Shown here in pieces: positions 21,940-32,312 of a DNA stretch of 64,000 nucleotides (the stretch's first letter is position 1; every line of letters begins with the position of its first letter). The stretch is from Parapristionchus giblindavisi (lineage: Eukaryota; Nematoda; Chromadorea; Rhabditida; Diplogasteridae). The DNA lies in assembly GCA_943737045.1 (NCBI GenBank), contig CALSFV010000038.1, positions 1-64,000 of the forward strand, read 5' to 3'. The position numbers and the translations under genes are program-made. Under the pieces are notes generated by a model. It did not search any database. It saw only the letters and a program-made list of their open reading frames with translations, and was not told the origin of the DNA.

Positions 21940-23384
21940 TTAATCGTGCATAGCATCCAGACGACGTTGGCGAATAATCTGCATAGTGCAAAGTCCAGAG
22001 ATCTTGCGGTGGTGCTCGGCAACCTGCAAAGATCAAAGAACAAAGATCAAGGATCAAATTGAAGGAATGAACGAACCTTGGGGTAATCATGGAAGAACAG
22101 CACTCCCTGATCCCTTTCCATAATCTGTGAAGTTTCATCGAATATGAGAAAATCGACCCAAGTGAGATGATTACCAACGAGAAATCCACTTGTACTTTTC
22201 TAAAGGGAAAAATTTGATTAATAATCGGTAAACGAATCTCTGCGTTATCTGTGAAGAAAAATAAAGTGCACTATGTTACTTAAATTAAGTCACTGACTAG
22301 AAGTTCACCACAACTGAAAGATTTGGCGAAATGCATTACATTATTATATATATCACTTGCAGTTAACTTATGTCTAACTAGAAGTAGGTCTACTTCATGT
22401 GGGAATGATAAGTAAACTACTAGTTTTGAAATTGCAGAGTAGATACTACATACTTCTTTTACGCATCATGTATAATACAAAAAAACAAGAAATATGAAAT
22501 ATCACAAAATTATCATACCTCTAGTCGCATATTTATAGTTGAAAAGAATTGTTTTCGATTACGATTGACACGACTGACAGGGAATACTTTCACAACTCTT
22601 TCTGTGGCCTGATGACTTATTCGTTTATCGATCGAATTAAATTCATCAAATATTTCATCTCTTTCAGTAGTGTAATCCTATAAAATCAATGATTATTTAC
22701 GTTTACCAAAGAATATTCAACCTTGCATTCAATGAATATTTCTTCAATCTCTGCCCTATCCTCAGCAGTTCGACCTCTGAGATCTGAAGAGATTAAAGAT
22801 CAAAGATCAAGGATCAAATGTCAACGTACGCCCATGTTTGTTCGCAACGAAACGAGCAATTTCGATAGGTTTATCCAGTTCGATGAATTTACCATTGACT
22901 TGAAGAGCGGGGAGATGAGTGATTGATGTTTCTGTAATTAAAAATCAATCAATACTAATTAATAGACCAATCATAGATATTGGAACTTGTTCATTATATA
23001 AAAAAAAGTATTAGATTTACTTTCGATGAACTTCTTGCGAGCTTCTTCATCACGAATTCGTTCATCGATAAAAGGCATTCCCCAGAATTCGAAAACATAT
23101 CGAATGACCTACAATTAAATAAATACTATGATCTTCTTTATGTTATATTTTTCGATTTTAGCGATAGAATGACATTTCGTTTTTTGTTCGTTTAAAGAAT
23201 TTGTAAGCAAAGAACAACGAATGAACGTAATCCCATGAATATCGATTGAAAGAGTGAAGGAAATGATTGAAAACCATATAAATGAAGATACCTCAGCGGG
23301 ATATCTCTCCATTGTACTGTAGAGGGTGAATTGATCATTACAAGGAGGAATTGAATCAATGGAAGAAGAATTGGAATCAGTCAT
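21940..23384 (-). CDS. divergent GST-like protein lacking the catalytic Tyr (GST 5)
   Basis: Seven exons: 23384-23292, 23108-23021, 22931-22830, 22783-22722, 22677-22519, 22199-22077, 22023-21940, giving 236 residues. It parallels GST 4 exon for exon (88, 102, 62 and 123 bp exons are the same size) and ends with the same QRRLDAM-like tail, so it is its tandem duplicate. FTLYSTMERYPAE puts Ser at the catalytic Tyr position, and the helix before EIARFVANKHGH has Pro where the glutathione-binding Ser should be. The C-terminal domain has GFLVGNHLTWVDFLIFDET. The first exon adds a Ser/Asp-rich extension (MTDSNSSSIDSIPP). Exon 5 is 27 bp longer than in GST 4. Ser at this place is catalytic in Theta/Zeta GSTs, so weak activity cannot be excluded. 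Confidence 0.88.
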
Positions 23385-25190
23385 TGTTAGTGAAGAAAAG
23401 AAGATGATATAGAGAATAATAGATGGGATGAATGAGACAGAGAGTAGATCAATGGAAGGGAATAGATAGAGAGGATGATATCGATTGAATCATTGGATTT
23501 TTCAATTGGGGATTCTTGATGTTATAACAACAAGATTGTTCCAATAATATGTATTGAAGATTCCATCGTTGAACTATTTAAATGGAATTAGTAATGAATG
23601 TACTTTCTTGTCCTTGCATTATGATCGCACGTACGTTTTCTCAAAAAAAAAGTATGACATTGAATGTAGTGATTTCCTCAGGGAACAGACAGGACTCACG
23701 TAGATTTTCATGTTATTTTATAAATGAAATCCATTATATCGAACACTCTAGGGAGCTTACGTTTACATGGAGAATTTCCACGTATTATAGTAAGATCCAA
23801 ACTTTTAAAGTTTCTTTACTGTTTCACCGATAATAAGAAAAAATGTACCAACCACATAGTTTACATACAAAATAATCACAATCTTCATTACTGAATGTAT
23901 AATAAGTACGTCTCTTTTCATACTCAATATTCAATAATCATTAAAACCTCCATTCGACAACTGTTTTCTCTTGAATAAGAAAGAATATGTTTCAAACCAT
24001 TCACAATGTATCTGATAATTATTGAAGTTTCCTATTTAAAAGCCGTTTCTCTCATAATTTACCAGATTTTGATACTTAAAAGGTGAGATAGATTCCATGG
24101 AAGTTACAACAACGACGGCTTTATTGCTTTTTTAAAATCAATAATAACAGTTATATTGTATTTATCTTAGAAAATAAACTAGCGAATGATGAAGATCATC
24201 CCTCTTTAGCAAAACACAATTATAAACGAAATATGTAATAGTTTATCATGTAAATGTACTCATAAAATTAGATATTAATGAATATAAAGTAGTTATTAGT
24301 AGAGGTGAGATTCACTGTTTCGGCCATTAGGTTCTAGACAGTGAACCTCTACCCAATGGGGTTGGCCATCTTCAGTAGAACCCCCATTGAGTTAGTTTAC
24401 ATAAAAGTTTATTATGATAGTTCTATAGCAAAATCATTCAAAATCTCATTTCTAATGTTAGTAATAATACAATAACGTGACAGTATACATGAAAACAATA
24501 CACATCAAAACTGTATGAAAATATTAGTCTAATATTACCAAAATTCATGCATATATCTTTTAGCGAAAGTGGCACTAATATGTATATTATAATCCATACT
24601 TACGTATCCTTGAGACGAATCGATTGAATCCTTATTCCCTGGGTAGTTGTTCCTCTCGAATCGATTGATGTGAGTCGACAAGTTTATTCAATTTAAAACT
24701 TTGTCATCTAATACAACCAATTATATATTGGTAAAATATTTCAGTCCAATTAATTGATTTTCCCCTTACAGTTTTTGCTGTAACGCCAATAAAGGGCTGT
24801 CATTTATTTTACAATCAAATGTAATCTGGTAAAACTTATATTATTCATTATCTCTATAGAATATTTATACTGGTTCCAATTTTCTTTCACAGTCGAACAA
24901 GACCATGAAAATTGTATCCGAGATCGTATTGGCTTTCAAAATATAGAGAACACTGTGAATCAGTTAATCAAATAAAACATTTCAGATACAGATATAATAC
25001 AAGGTTTATTCAACGTATATGTTCCATCTTCAATGCGACAGTTACGTATACAGTAGTGTGAATATCATATCATCTTTCATCATATATCTTTTATTTCTTT
25101 CTTCTAGACAGTGAAGTCATTATCATCACCTATTTATTTTTGATCATATTCATTTTCATGTGTCGTTGCATGCGTGTGCATGTAAATAAA
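23385..25190. other. gene-poor AT-rich stretch
   Basis: No gene is supportable. Two adjacent imperfect hairpins lie at about 24298-24400 (GTAGAGGTGAGATTCACTGT against ACAGTGAACCTCTAC; CCAATGGGG against ACCCCCATTG). Their origin is unclear. Confidence 0.4.
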
Positions 25191-25238
25191 ATAAATAAAT
25201 AAATAAATAAATAAATATATATATATATATATATATAT
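25190..25238. repeat. (AAAT)n(TA)n microsatellite
   Basis: AAAT repeats run into TA repeats and form the left border of the candidate LTR; a second TA run borders its right side at about 25514-25537. Confidence 0.85.
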
Positions 25239-25514
25239 TGTGCGTATAAAATGTACTTGCATAAGAAAATGACAAATGGTGCTAACGAACGGAAGTCACA
25301 ATCGAGAGGCGAGCGAGATGTTGCCTTCTACATCTCGCCCCGCCTCTCGATTGTCTCTCCGCTGCCTCTCTCTAACCCGGCTGACCTTCGCCGCGCGCTA
25401 TATTATATATAAAAGAGATCGGCATAGTTTCTGAACCAGGCAAAACAGGAAAGTCGCTTGTGGGAGTGGTTGGCTACTCTCGTACCAAATAAACAAGTGT
25501 ATTTTATACGGTCA
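25239..25514 (+). mobile_element. candidate solo LTR
   Basis: A 276-bp block starts TG and ends CA, lies between TA repeats on both sides (possible target-site choice or duplication), and has a TATA box (TATATAAAAG, about 25406-25415) followed 75 bp later by AATAAA (25488-25493), the layout of an LTR promoter, R region and polyadenylation site. The interior is GC-richer than its flanks. No internal retrotransposon genes are adjacent. The ends also show short inverted similarity (GTATAAAATG / GTATTTTATAC), so a DNA element is an alternative. Confidence 0.45.
25299..25353. other. strong GC-rich hairpin
   Basis: CAATCGAGAGGCG pairs with CGCCTCTCGATTG, and further in CGAGATGT pairs with ACATCTCG around a short loop. 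It sits in the upstream part of the candidate LTR. It could be structural or regulatory; there is no direct evidence of a small RNA gene. Confidence 0.5.
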
Positions 25515-26254
25515 ATATATATATATATATATATATAGTAATGATAATCTATCAGGATATGAAGGATACGGTATAAATAGATATATTATCACTTAATTGT
25601 TATTCATCGTATAAAATACACATGCATATTTGGTATGACAGTAGACAGTAGCAATCACAATACCTCTTCTATGTTTAGAAAGAGAGCGAGATTGTACGTA
25701 GATCACGCGAGTTCGAAACTTATTGACACATTTTGACAAAATGTGCACCTTTCCCTGCACGGGCCTGGTCTTTCGAGTAACTCCACATTTAAAGATGGAG
25801 ACCCACGAGTTTTTTCGTAATAAGACTACGGATAAATAGTATGATAGAGATTCATCACACGAATCGAAAGACATATCTGATATTGATTCCCGATATTTTT
25901 AAAGCTCACTATGAGCATTGAAAGTACAACTTTCAAGGCATGTAGAGAGTGCTCATCGAATTTGCATACTTTCTCTCTCATTTTCTCATTATCCCTTACG
26001 CCAATTACCATATAATATAAACAATAGCCAGCATGCTTATCGTGGTGGGAGTCAGTCATGCCAACTCATGGGTCCCCTTCTTTAAATAGGCATTGTAGCT
26101 ATTATCCAGACAGACAGGTGTTTTTATATGATAACAATAATAATTGTTACAATTGAAAGATAATAATATAATAATAATAATTTATGCATTACAAGGATAA
26201 CTTATAATAGCGAATAATTGATATCGTGATGAATAACATAAATAACATAATAAC

Positions 26255-26581
26255 ATGATCATGATCATGATCATGAATAACATAATCCATTTCGTATTAT
26301 TCTCCCTTATAGGATTTCTACTACCCATACTACATGTGCCTCTAGAAGTACAGACTGTTGGAATTCACTCCCATCAGAATCAGTTCTTTCGTCCCCTAAA
26401 CCCTTCCGTGCAGGGTTATCAAATCTCCCCTCCACCCTCATCATTAGAGATTCTCGAATTCGTCCCTAAACCCCCATCCTATACAAACTGCCACCGAGCC
26501 AAAACCGAAATCGCCTTATGCGAAGGAAATCCATCTATCCCTATTCTGTGTACACATCACCCTATTATTATATATATTTGA
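26255..26581 (+). CDS. small possible secreted protein, unknown
   Basis: An intronless frame of 108 codons begins with a run of ATGATC repeats. The better start is probably the ATG at 26273, giving MNNIIHFVLFSLIGFLLPIL, a typical signal peptide. The mature part is Pro/Ser-rich (SPPPSSLEILEF, PKPPSYTNC) with three Cys in the last third. AATAAA at 26585-26590 follows the stop directly. I recognise no family. It could be a genuine secreted peptide gene or a chance frame; the signal peptide and polyadenylation signal favour the former. Confidence 0.4.
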   Translation: MIMIMIMNNIIHFVLFSLIGFLLPILHVPLEVQTVGIHSHQNQFFRPLNPSVQGYQISPPPSSLEILEFVPKPPSYTNCHRAKTEIALCEGNPSIPILCTHHPIIIYI

Positions 26582-26753
26582 TGGAATAAAGAATAGATAA
26601 ATAAATAAAATACGATGCCACAACGTAGGTAGCAAAGAAAGACAATTAATTATTACATTTCGAGTATCGACACATTAACGAAGGGGAACCTCGAGTTTTT
26701 TCGTGACTAAACTGGCCAGGCAGAAATAGAGATCTTATCTCCATATATACAAA

Positions 26754-26813
26754 AGAAAATTGCAAACGGGAATCGAACTCGCGTGGCGTGTTCGATTCCC
26801 GTTTGCAATTTTC
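26754..26813. other. perfect 25-bp inverted repeat containing a tRNA T-arm-like motif
   Basis: AGAAAATTGCAAACGGGAAT and the next five bases are repeated exactly inverted 10 bases later. The right arm contains GTTCGATTCCCG, a tRNA B-box/T-arm-like motif, so each arm may be a copy of a tRNA-derived fragment. No complete tRNA can be folded from it. Confidence 0.6.
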
Positions 26814-26863
26814 TAGTTTGCATTTATAGAAAACGCGACGAGAGTAAGTGCTTTGTACTTTTT

Positions 26864-27106
26864 TCAATGAGCTTTATTAGATGGTCTTCGTATGGATGAC
26901 CACAGTTCAGACGCATATTCAAGTATAGGTCTTACATAAGTGATGAAAAGACGTGAATAAAGCTTGAGATTAGAGGTGTGAAAAATGCGATAAATATAAG
27001 AAAATCTGGAATTTGCTCTGGTTACAATAGATTGGATATGAGATGAGAAAGATAGTCGATTATCGTATGATATATCGAGATCAGTTGACATTAACAACAA
27101 GTGCAA
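26864..27106 (-). mobile_element. LINE reverse-transcriptase C-terminal fragment
   Basis: The frame SFSSHIQSIVTRANSRFSYI, then LKLYSRLFITYVRPILEYAS, matches the region after the reverse-transcriptase domain of CR1/Jockey-type LINEs. It differs clearly from the LINE at 10352, so it is another family or an old copy. It is truncated at both ends and non-functional. Confidence 0.75.
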
Positions 27107-27109
27107 TAA

Positions 27110-29200
27110 TCACAATTGAAATAAGACATTTCATGTGTTTAACACGTCTCAACTATGATAAAAAAATATTTCTTCAATAAGAAAGATTTTAAAATTTTCA
27201 AGAACGTTGTGTGTCGATTCTTCTTGTGATTCTAGAATGCAAAGGCGTATTGTGAGTAGGCACAATGCTCTTCTCCAAAATTTTATTCATCGAATGAATT
27301 AAAATTTTTATTGGGACTTAAAATTTTTATTAATTTATTATTTTTAAATTATTATTAAAATTATTAATTTTTATTGGGAATGAATTCAAATTTTACTCCT
27401 TCACTCTTCTCCCAACGAAACTCATCTAGCCCTCGACGATATTTCGCTATGATAGAAGCTTCCATTTATTCTGATTCTGAAACTGTTATTGTTAGCACTG
27501 ATTGTGAGGAATCAGAATTTGAATCAAGTACAATTTTATTTGGGGGCGCCCTCGTCAACGGATCATACAAAATCGGTTGGGAGATGGTATATGGCAATAA
27601 AAGTTGTACCATTATCATCAGTAGGAGTATACGGTAGGGCTACTGTAATCATCTTGAATCGCGAACTGATTTTTGCAGTCGACCCATGGTTGAAAATGTC
27701 CGATGTCGAAAAATTCATGACGGTCCGAGACCAAATATTATTTGCCACGACATCAACAGTTAAAGGGAGAGTTTCCCATAAAAATATTGATTGAAATGCC
27801 GAAAATGTTTGAACGTGAAATTTTGTCCCACCACGAATTGACGAACTGTCATACTGTAGTTTTTGAAAATAGCCATTGACATCTGTGCCGGGGCAGTGTC
27901 AAAACATAGTCAAAGAGGAAAGATAGACCGGATAGGAAGCGATTCGCCTTCTATCCAATCGATTTTGGCAAGTCGATAGATGATTGGCATAAGGAATAGG
28001 CTGACATCTGATCTGTCTCATAATATAACCAGTGAATACAAAGAGATCATGAATAGGTATAGCACTTCCCTAGTAACCATTTGTCTATTGATGGCCTAGT
28101 GGTCTACGGCGCGCTCAAAGGCCGTAGCTGACGAGTTCCACCACCACTTTCCGTTGTGATTTTTGCTTATTTCTATGAAATATTCTAGTTCGACTTTTCC
28201 GTACGGGGATCTCCCGCGAATTTGAACATGTAGTTCTCCAAGGGATACCGTCCCTTTAACAAACATTTTTTTTTTCTGGATACCTACCGTATTATAGAAT
28301 TAAAACTGTCCGAACAATACAAATTCCGCTGTTTGCCGCGCAATACTCAGACTCCGCCCACTTCTTCGCGCGACATACCATTTTCTCTTATTTCATCGAT
28401 TTTTATGGCGTCTTCTCGTCATTTAATTGGGCATTCAGCAAAAATAAAATTATATGCATTTACAAAACGTTCGGAAAAACCTCCCGAAATTAGGCGAAAA
28501 TTTTGGAGTGCGTTTTTCTCAACGGTGGAGAAGTTTACTATATTCGGCATTTGCGCGATGTATGCAAAACTTTTGTAATTCTATAATAATCGAACCGGGA
28601 TTAGCCGTGAATATCGATATGAGGATCTTTAATTTGATAAATAGGTAGGATGTGAAAAAGATTTGAAATCAGGAAAACATTATATTATAATGTTCACGCT
28701 CATTCGAGTCGTGTAGTTTGAAAATATAGTATTAATGTCAGCATAGCAATTCAAATGTAATTATAAATATGATACCAAACTTTTCCCTAATGCTCGATAC
28801 ACCTTCAATAATTCGCATTATGGGCATATTCTGTTTTAATGGACTTATATAATTAACATATTATAAATGCCATAAAATACATATTTATTGGTATGTCGTT
28901 CATAATATGCTATAATCACACCTGTACATAATACCATGAATGCGGTAGTATCCAATATATATTCATTTATTCCATGTAAAGGTAAGTGTTTTGGTATTGC
29001 CAGACACCATAGCAGATGTTTCGAAAGGATATGCTTGAACATGAAAACATACTGTCGGTGTTATCATTATTTATCAATTGTTGAGTATTCTACCGGGTTC
29101 TCATACCCACTCTCTGTAAGCATTTTAGAATATTTTAGCAAATAAAATTGAATCAAAGGGAGTCTTTATAATCAACGCTTGAATGTGGAATGAAACTTCA
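27110..29200. other. gene-poor stretch with a tRNA-like sequence
   Basis: No supportable gene. The open frames at 27374-27794 lack any domain. At about 28090-28145 (plus) TGGCCTAGTGG resembles a pol III A box, followed by a poor B box; this may be the head of a degenerate tRNA-derived SINE. Confidence 0.35.
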
Positions 29201-29239
29201 CTAAGATATGGTTTTGAGTATGATCGTGATTATCTTATC

Positions 29240-31425
29240 ATGGACACATTTATCACGTAAGTTCAATTTAGTAAGCTTATATTGATTATATTAATTAGTT
29301 ATTTTTAGCTGCTCTAAATACTTTGCTATTCTATCATCTCTAACCATCCATCCTGCAATTATCTATTTTCTTTTACGAAAAGATTCAGCAATGAAAAATG
29401 ACATTCGACTAGGTCATCTATTTAATGAAGTATACTTTTTTAAATGTTTTTTAATGTGAAATAAAAAAAAATACACCGTTGAAATTTTACACTCCCTGCC
29501 ATTATCATAGAAGTAGTGATCATTTAACACTTAAAATGAGTCTAAATGAAGTAAATTTTCAGATAACATTGATGCTCAATGAACTCTCACTTAGCGTTGT
29601 CTTCCAATTCTATACAGTTTTACCGTATGCGGGAATATTTTGTTGTGGCCCGATTTGTAGATTGGGACTACCAAAACCTCTACTACTTGTGAGTATTTAA
29701 AGGTGGTGTCCGGGCAATATTTTCGTGAACAAACTGTGAAGACAGAAAGATAGCAAAAGTTATACTACATACCTTACATAAATTAGTTTATGCTAATTTA
29801 GCTTATTGATCGCTAGAATCATGAATGAATCATGCTTGATGTACAGGCAAAGGCGCGAAATTTTGAAAATAAGATAGTTCGGCAATAGGTTTCGAACCCG
29901 CGACGTTGCGCTTACTGGACAGCGCATTTACCACTACACCAAGGGATACACGAATGGAAGTTCTAATCTCTCACATATCATTTAGCCCTTGAATAGCCGA
30001 TATGTTATCATTTGCACAGACATTCGAAGGCCTCCATCTTTAAGTTATTGCAAGCAGTTGACCATATGACCACATTATTCCTGGTTTTGAGAGGACGGTC
30101 GAATAAACAATTTTTTAAATCATGATTTCTGACATTCGCGCGGAATTTTGTAGCATTTCCCCGTAAATATTTGGACTTGAAATATTTTATGAACAAATAT
30201 GTCGGTCAAGCCAAGTCGTGTCATATCAAGTCCATAAAATGATTCGTTAAACAACAGTTAACCAGGGAGGAGTCTGTATTTTTTGTTTCATTACCCCATC
30301 ACGGACATGTTCTTGCGCTCAGTGCTCCTGCAAACGTTTCCCTCTGAAATCTAAACAAATCTTGTTCCATTCAGAGTATTTTGGCATTTTTCGTGATTTC
30401 TGTCAATCCTCCATCTGAATTTCTGATTGTTCGATCACATCAAATGATCTCTGGAGGAATAGGTCGATCAATAATATTGTCTAAGAAGTTTGTTGTCCGT
30501 ATTTCTGATTCATTTGAATCGTGAAATTGAAATGATCCTAACGTTTTTTAGAACCCAAATAACTATGGCCATCATTCATACATTAATAATGGTGATTAAT
30601 ATGGTGGGATGGGCAGTATTGGGTCAAGATATTGATGACGCTGACGTCATCTTACAAGTATATTTAAATTACGAATTATCGATTGAAATATGATGATTGA
30701 AAGGAACCTGAACTTCAATTCGTATTGCGAAATGGCGGAGTGATATTTGTTTTCGGTTCGAGCGATGGAAATGCACCTCTATTCAAATATGGTTTCTTTC
30801 TTTTGCAAAATCACTGATTTTTTCGCCAGTGATATTTTTATTTAAAGAAGTATGCATACTTTGTGCAACATGTCTTACTGTTGGATCAACAGTTATAACT
30901 CTTCTAATTAATGGATTGATTAAAGTAAAGTCAATTAAGGTTTGTCGTTTAAAATTGGAGAGTCTTACAGAGACATCTTTTTTTTTCTCAGAACGATGCA
31001 CTTTCCGAAAGCTCTCAAGCAATGAAAAATCGACTTTTCACAGTCGTTTATACACAGGTTCGGTTTGTTTTCGACTGTAATATTCGTGAAACTGAACTTT
31101 CATTTTTCCAGCTGACAGGTAGCTTTTTTTGCTACCAACTACCATTGGTTATGCTTTGTATTGTTACTTTAACAGGACACATGAATGCACCTCCTTTCCT
31201 TTGTGTCCTTTTACGACTCACATTTCAAGTACGATAAATTGAATAATATTTTATTGGTCACAAATATTTCAGACAGCATTTGCGCTGAATCCAGTTTGTA
31301 ATTCTAGTATTATTCTTGCGAAAAATCCTCGATACAGGAAGGTACAGAAAAGAGAATCTCTATCGCGTTGGAACTATCTAACTACTCCAGGAAATGATAA
31401 CTTGGCCAACTCTTATCTGGAATAA
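29240..31425 (+). CDS. seven-transmembrane chemoreceptor, SRH/SRI/STR-like
   Basis: Ten exons: 29240-29256, 29309-29429, 29563-29688, 30375-30487, 30552-30657, 30704-30791, 30830-30939, 30992-31057, 31112-31228, 31273-31425, giving 338 residues with all frames continuous. Hydrophobic segments are spaced as in nematode SR receptors. Signatures include HPAIIYFLLRKDS after TM1, PYAGIFCCGPICRLG at TM2-TM3, FLIVRSHQMI after TM3, EPELQFVLRNGG in the extracellular loop, AMKNRLFTVVYTQ before TM6, and ALNPVCNSSIILAKNPRYRK at the TM7 end. Such receptors act in ciliated sensory neurons as G-protein-coupled odour or taste receptors. Exons 2, 3, 5, 6 and 9 have the same sizes (121, 126, 106, 88, 117) as in the three minus-strand receptors, so all four share one ancestor. 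The start ATG at 29240 is chosen because only it gives the correct phase. Intron 3 holds a tRNA-like insertion. Confidence 0.88.
29878..29950 (-). repeat. tRNA-like sequence (probable SINE head) in receptor intron 3
   Basis: Read on minus: TTGGTGTAGTGGTAAATGCG (A box) and, 35 bases on, CGGGTTCGAAACC (B box). The T stem does not pair beyond three base pairs and no acceptor stem forms, so this is not a working tRNA gene. A tRNA-derived SINE or a pseudo-tRNA is more likely. Confidence 0.5.
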
Positions 31426-31439
31426 AATACGAAGGCGTC

Positions 31440-32312
31440 CTACACCTAACAATAACGTCAAATTGGTTGAATCTCAAATATCGTCACAGTTGTCAACAAT
31501 TCCTTCAATGACTTCTCAAAGTTTATCGGTTGTCGTGAGAACTTAACCGTTTAAATTGTCTGAAATAAAAATTTTTTGCCTTTCTTGAAATTTGAAATAT
31601 GATAAAAATAAATGTACTTTAGTATGTACTGTATTTGGTGCTTGACATTATGAACAATTTGAACGATTTGGAATATATGCATAGCCTTTGATGGGATATT
31701 TGTTTTGTAGCGGGTTATGAAAAGACTCTCCTCACCCGACAAGGCCTTACCCACTCTGAATTTCACCTTTTGGCGCTCCATCACTTCATCAAAGGGCAGA
31801 GCTTCAAAGACCGAGTCACTCTCCATACTCGGCAACTATTTCAAGAAACAACCAGCCCTTCTATAACGAAGCCTTAATAGACAGCTTCTATAGATTGCAA
31901 TGTTTTGTTCAAATATTGTGATAATTTTTTGGAACGTCGAAAACGATTTTTACTTATATTCATCTTCATCACTGCAATTATGGACGTGAACACGTACATA
32001 CCTGATGTGATAACTCATATCAAACGCGATGGCCATGGTGTTTTATATAGAAACATATTTTCTCTACTAGTGCCCTTGATATAATAGACTATTTTTTTGC
32101 TATAGTAATTGTTCGAAGAACTTATAAATTATAAAAAAAATGTTTTTTGTTAGTGTGAAAATGAGAATGTTTATTGCTATATGCATTCATCCCATATGCA
32201 TTATCTGACATTTTGAAATAGAAGAAATGGTTCTTTCATATTTGGGATTTGCCTTTTTGAGATCTTCATGATTGGGTGTTCCTGAATGATTAAGAGAGAT
32301 GGCCGTTAAGAC
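31440..32312. other. non-coding stretch with a repeated segment
   Basis: About 31790-31920 is repeated at 41848-42103 (shared CTTCAAAGACCGAGTCACTC and ATTGCAATGTTTTGTTCAAA). The 41.9-kb copy carries a TTAA MITE and a mariner inside it that are absent here. The minus-strand frame 31551-31835 (DSVFEALPFDEVMERQKVKF) partly reappears in that copy, so it is a repeat and not a host gene. Confidence 0.6.

Noticed and set aside
28333..28648. Two overlapping plus-strand frames as a gene
   Set aside because: No domain, no consistent splice sites, and no continuation up- or downstream.
29878..29950. tRNA gene on the minus strand
   Set aside because: A and B boxes are good but the T stem and acceptor stem do not pair, so no working tRNA folds.
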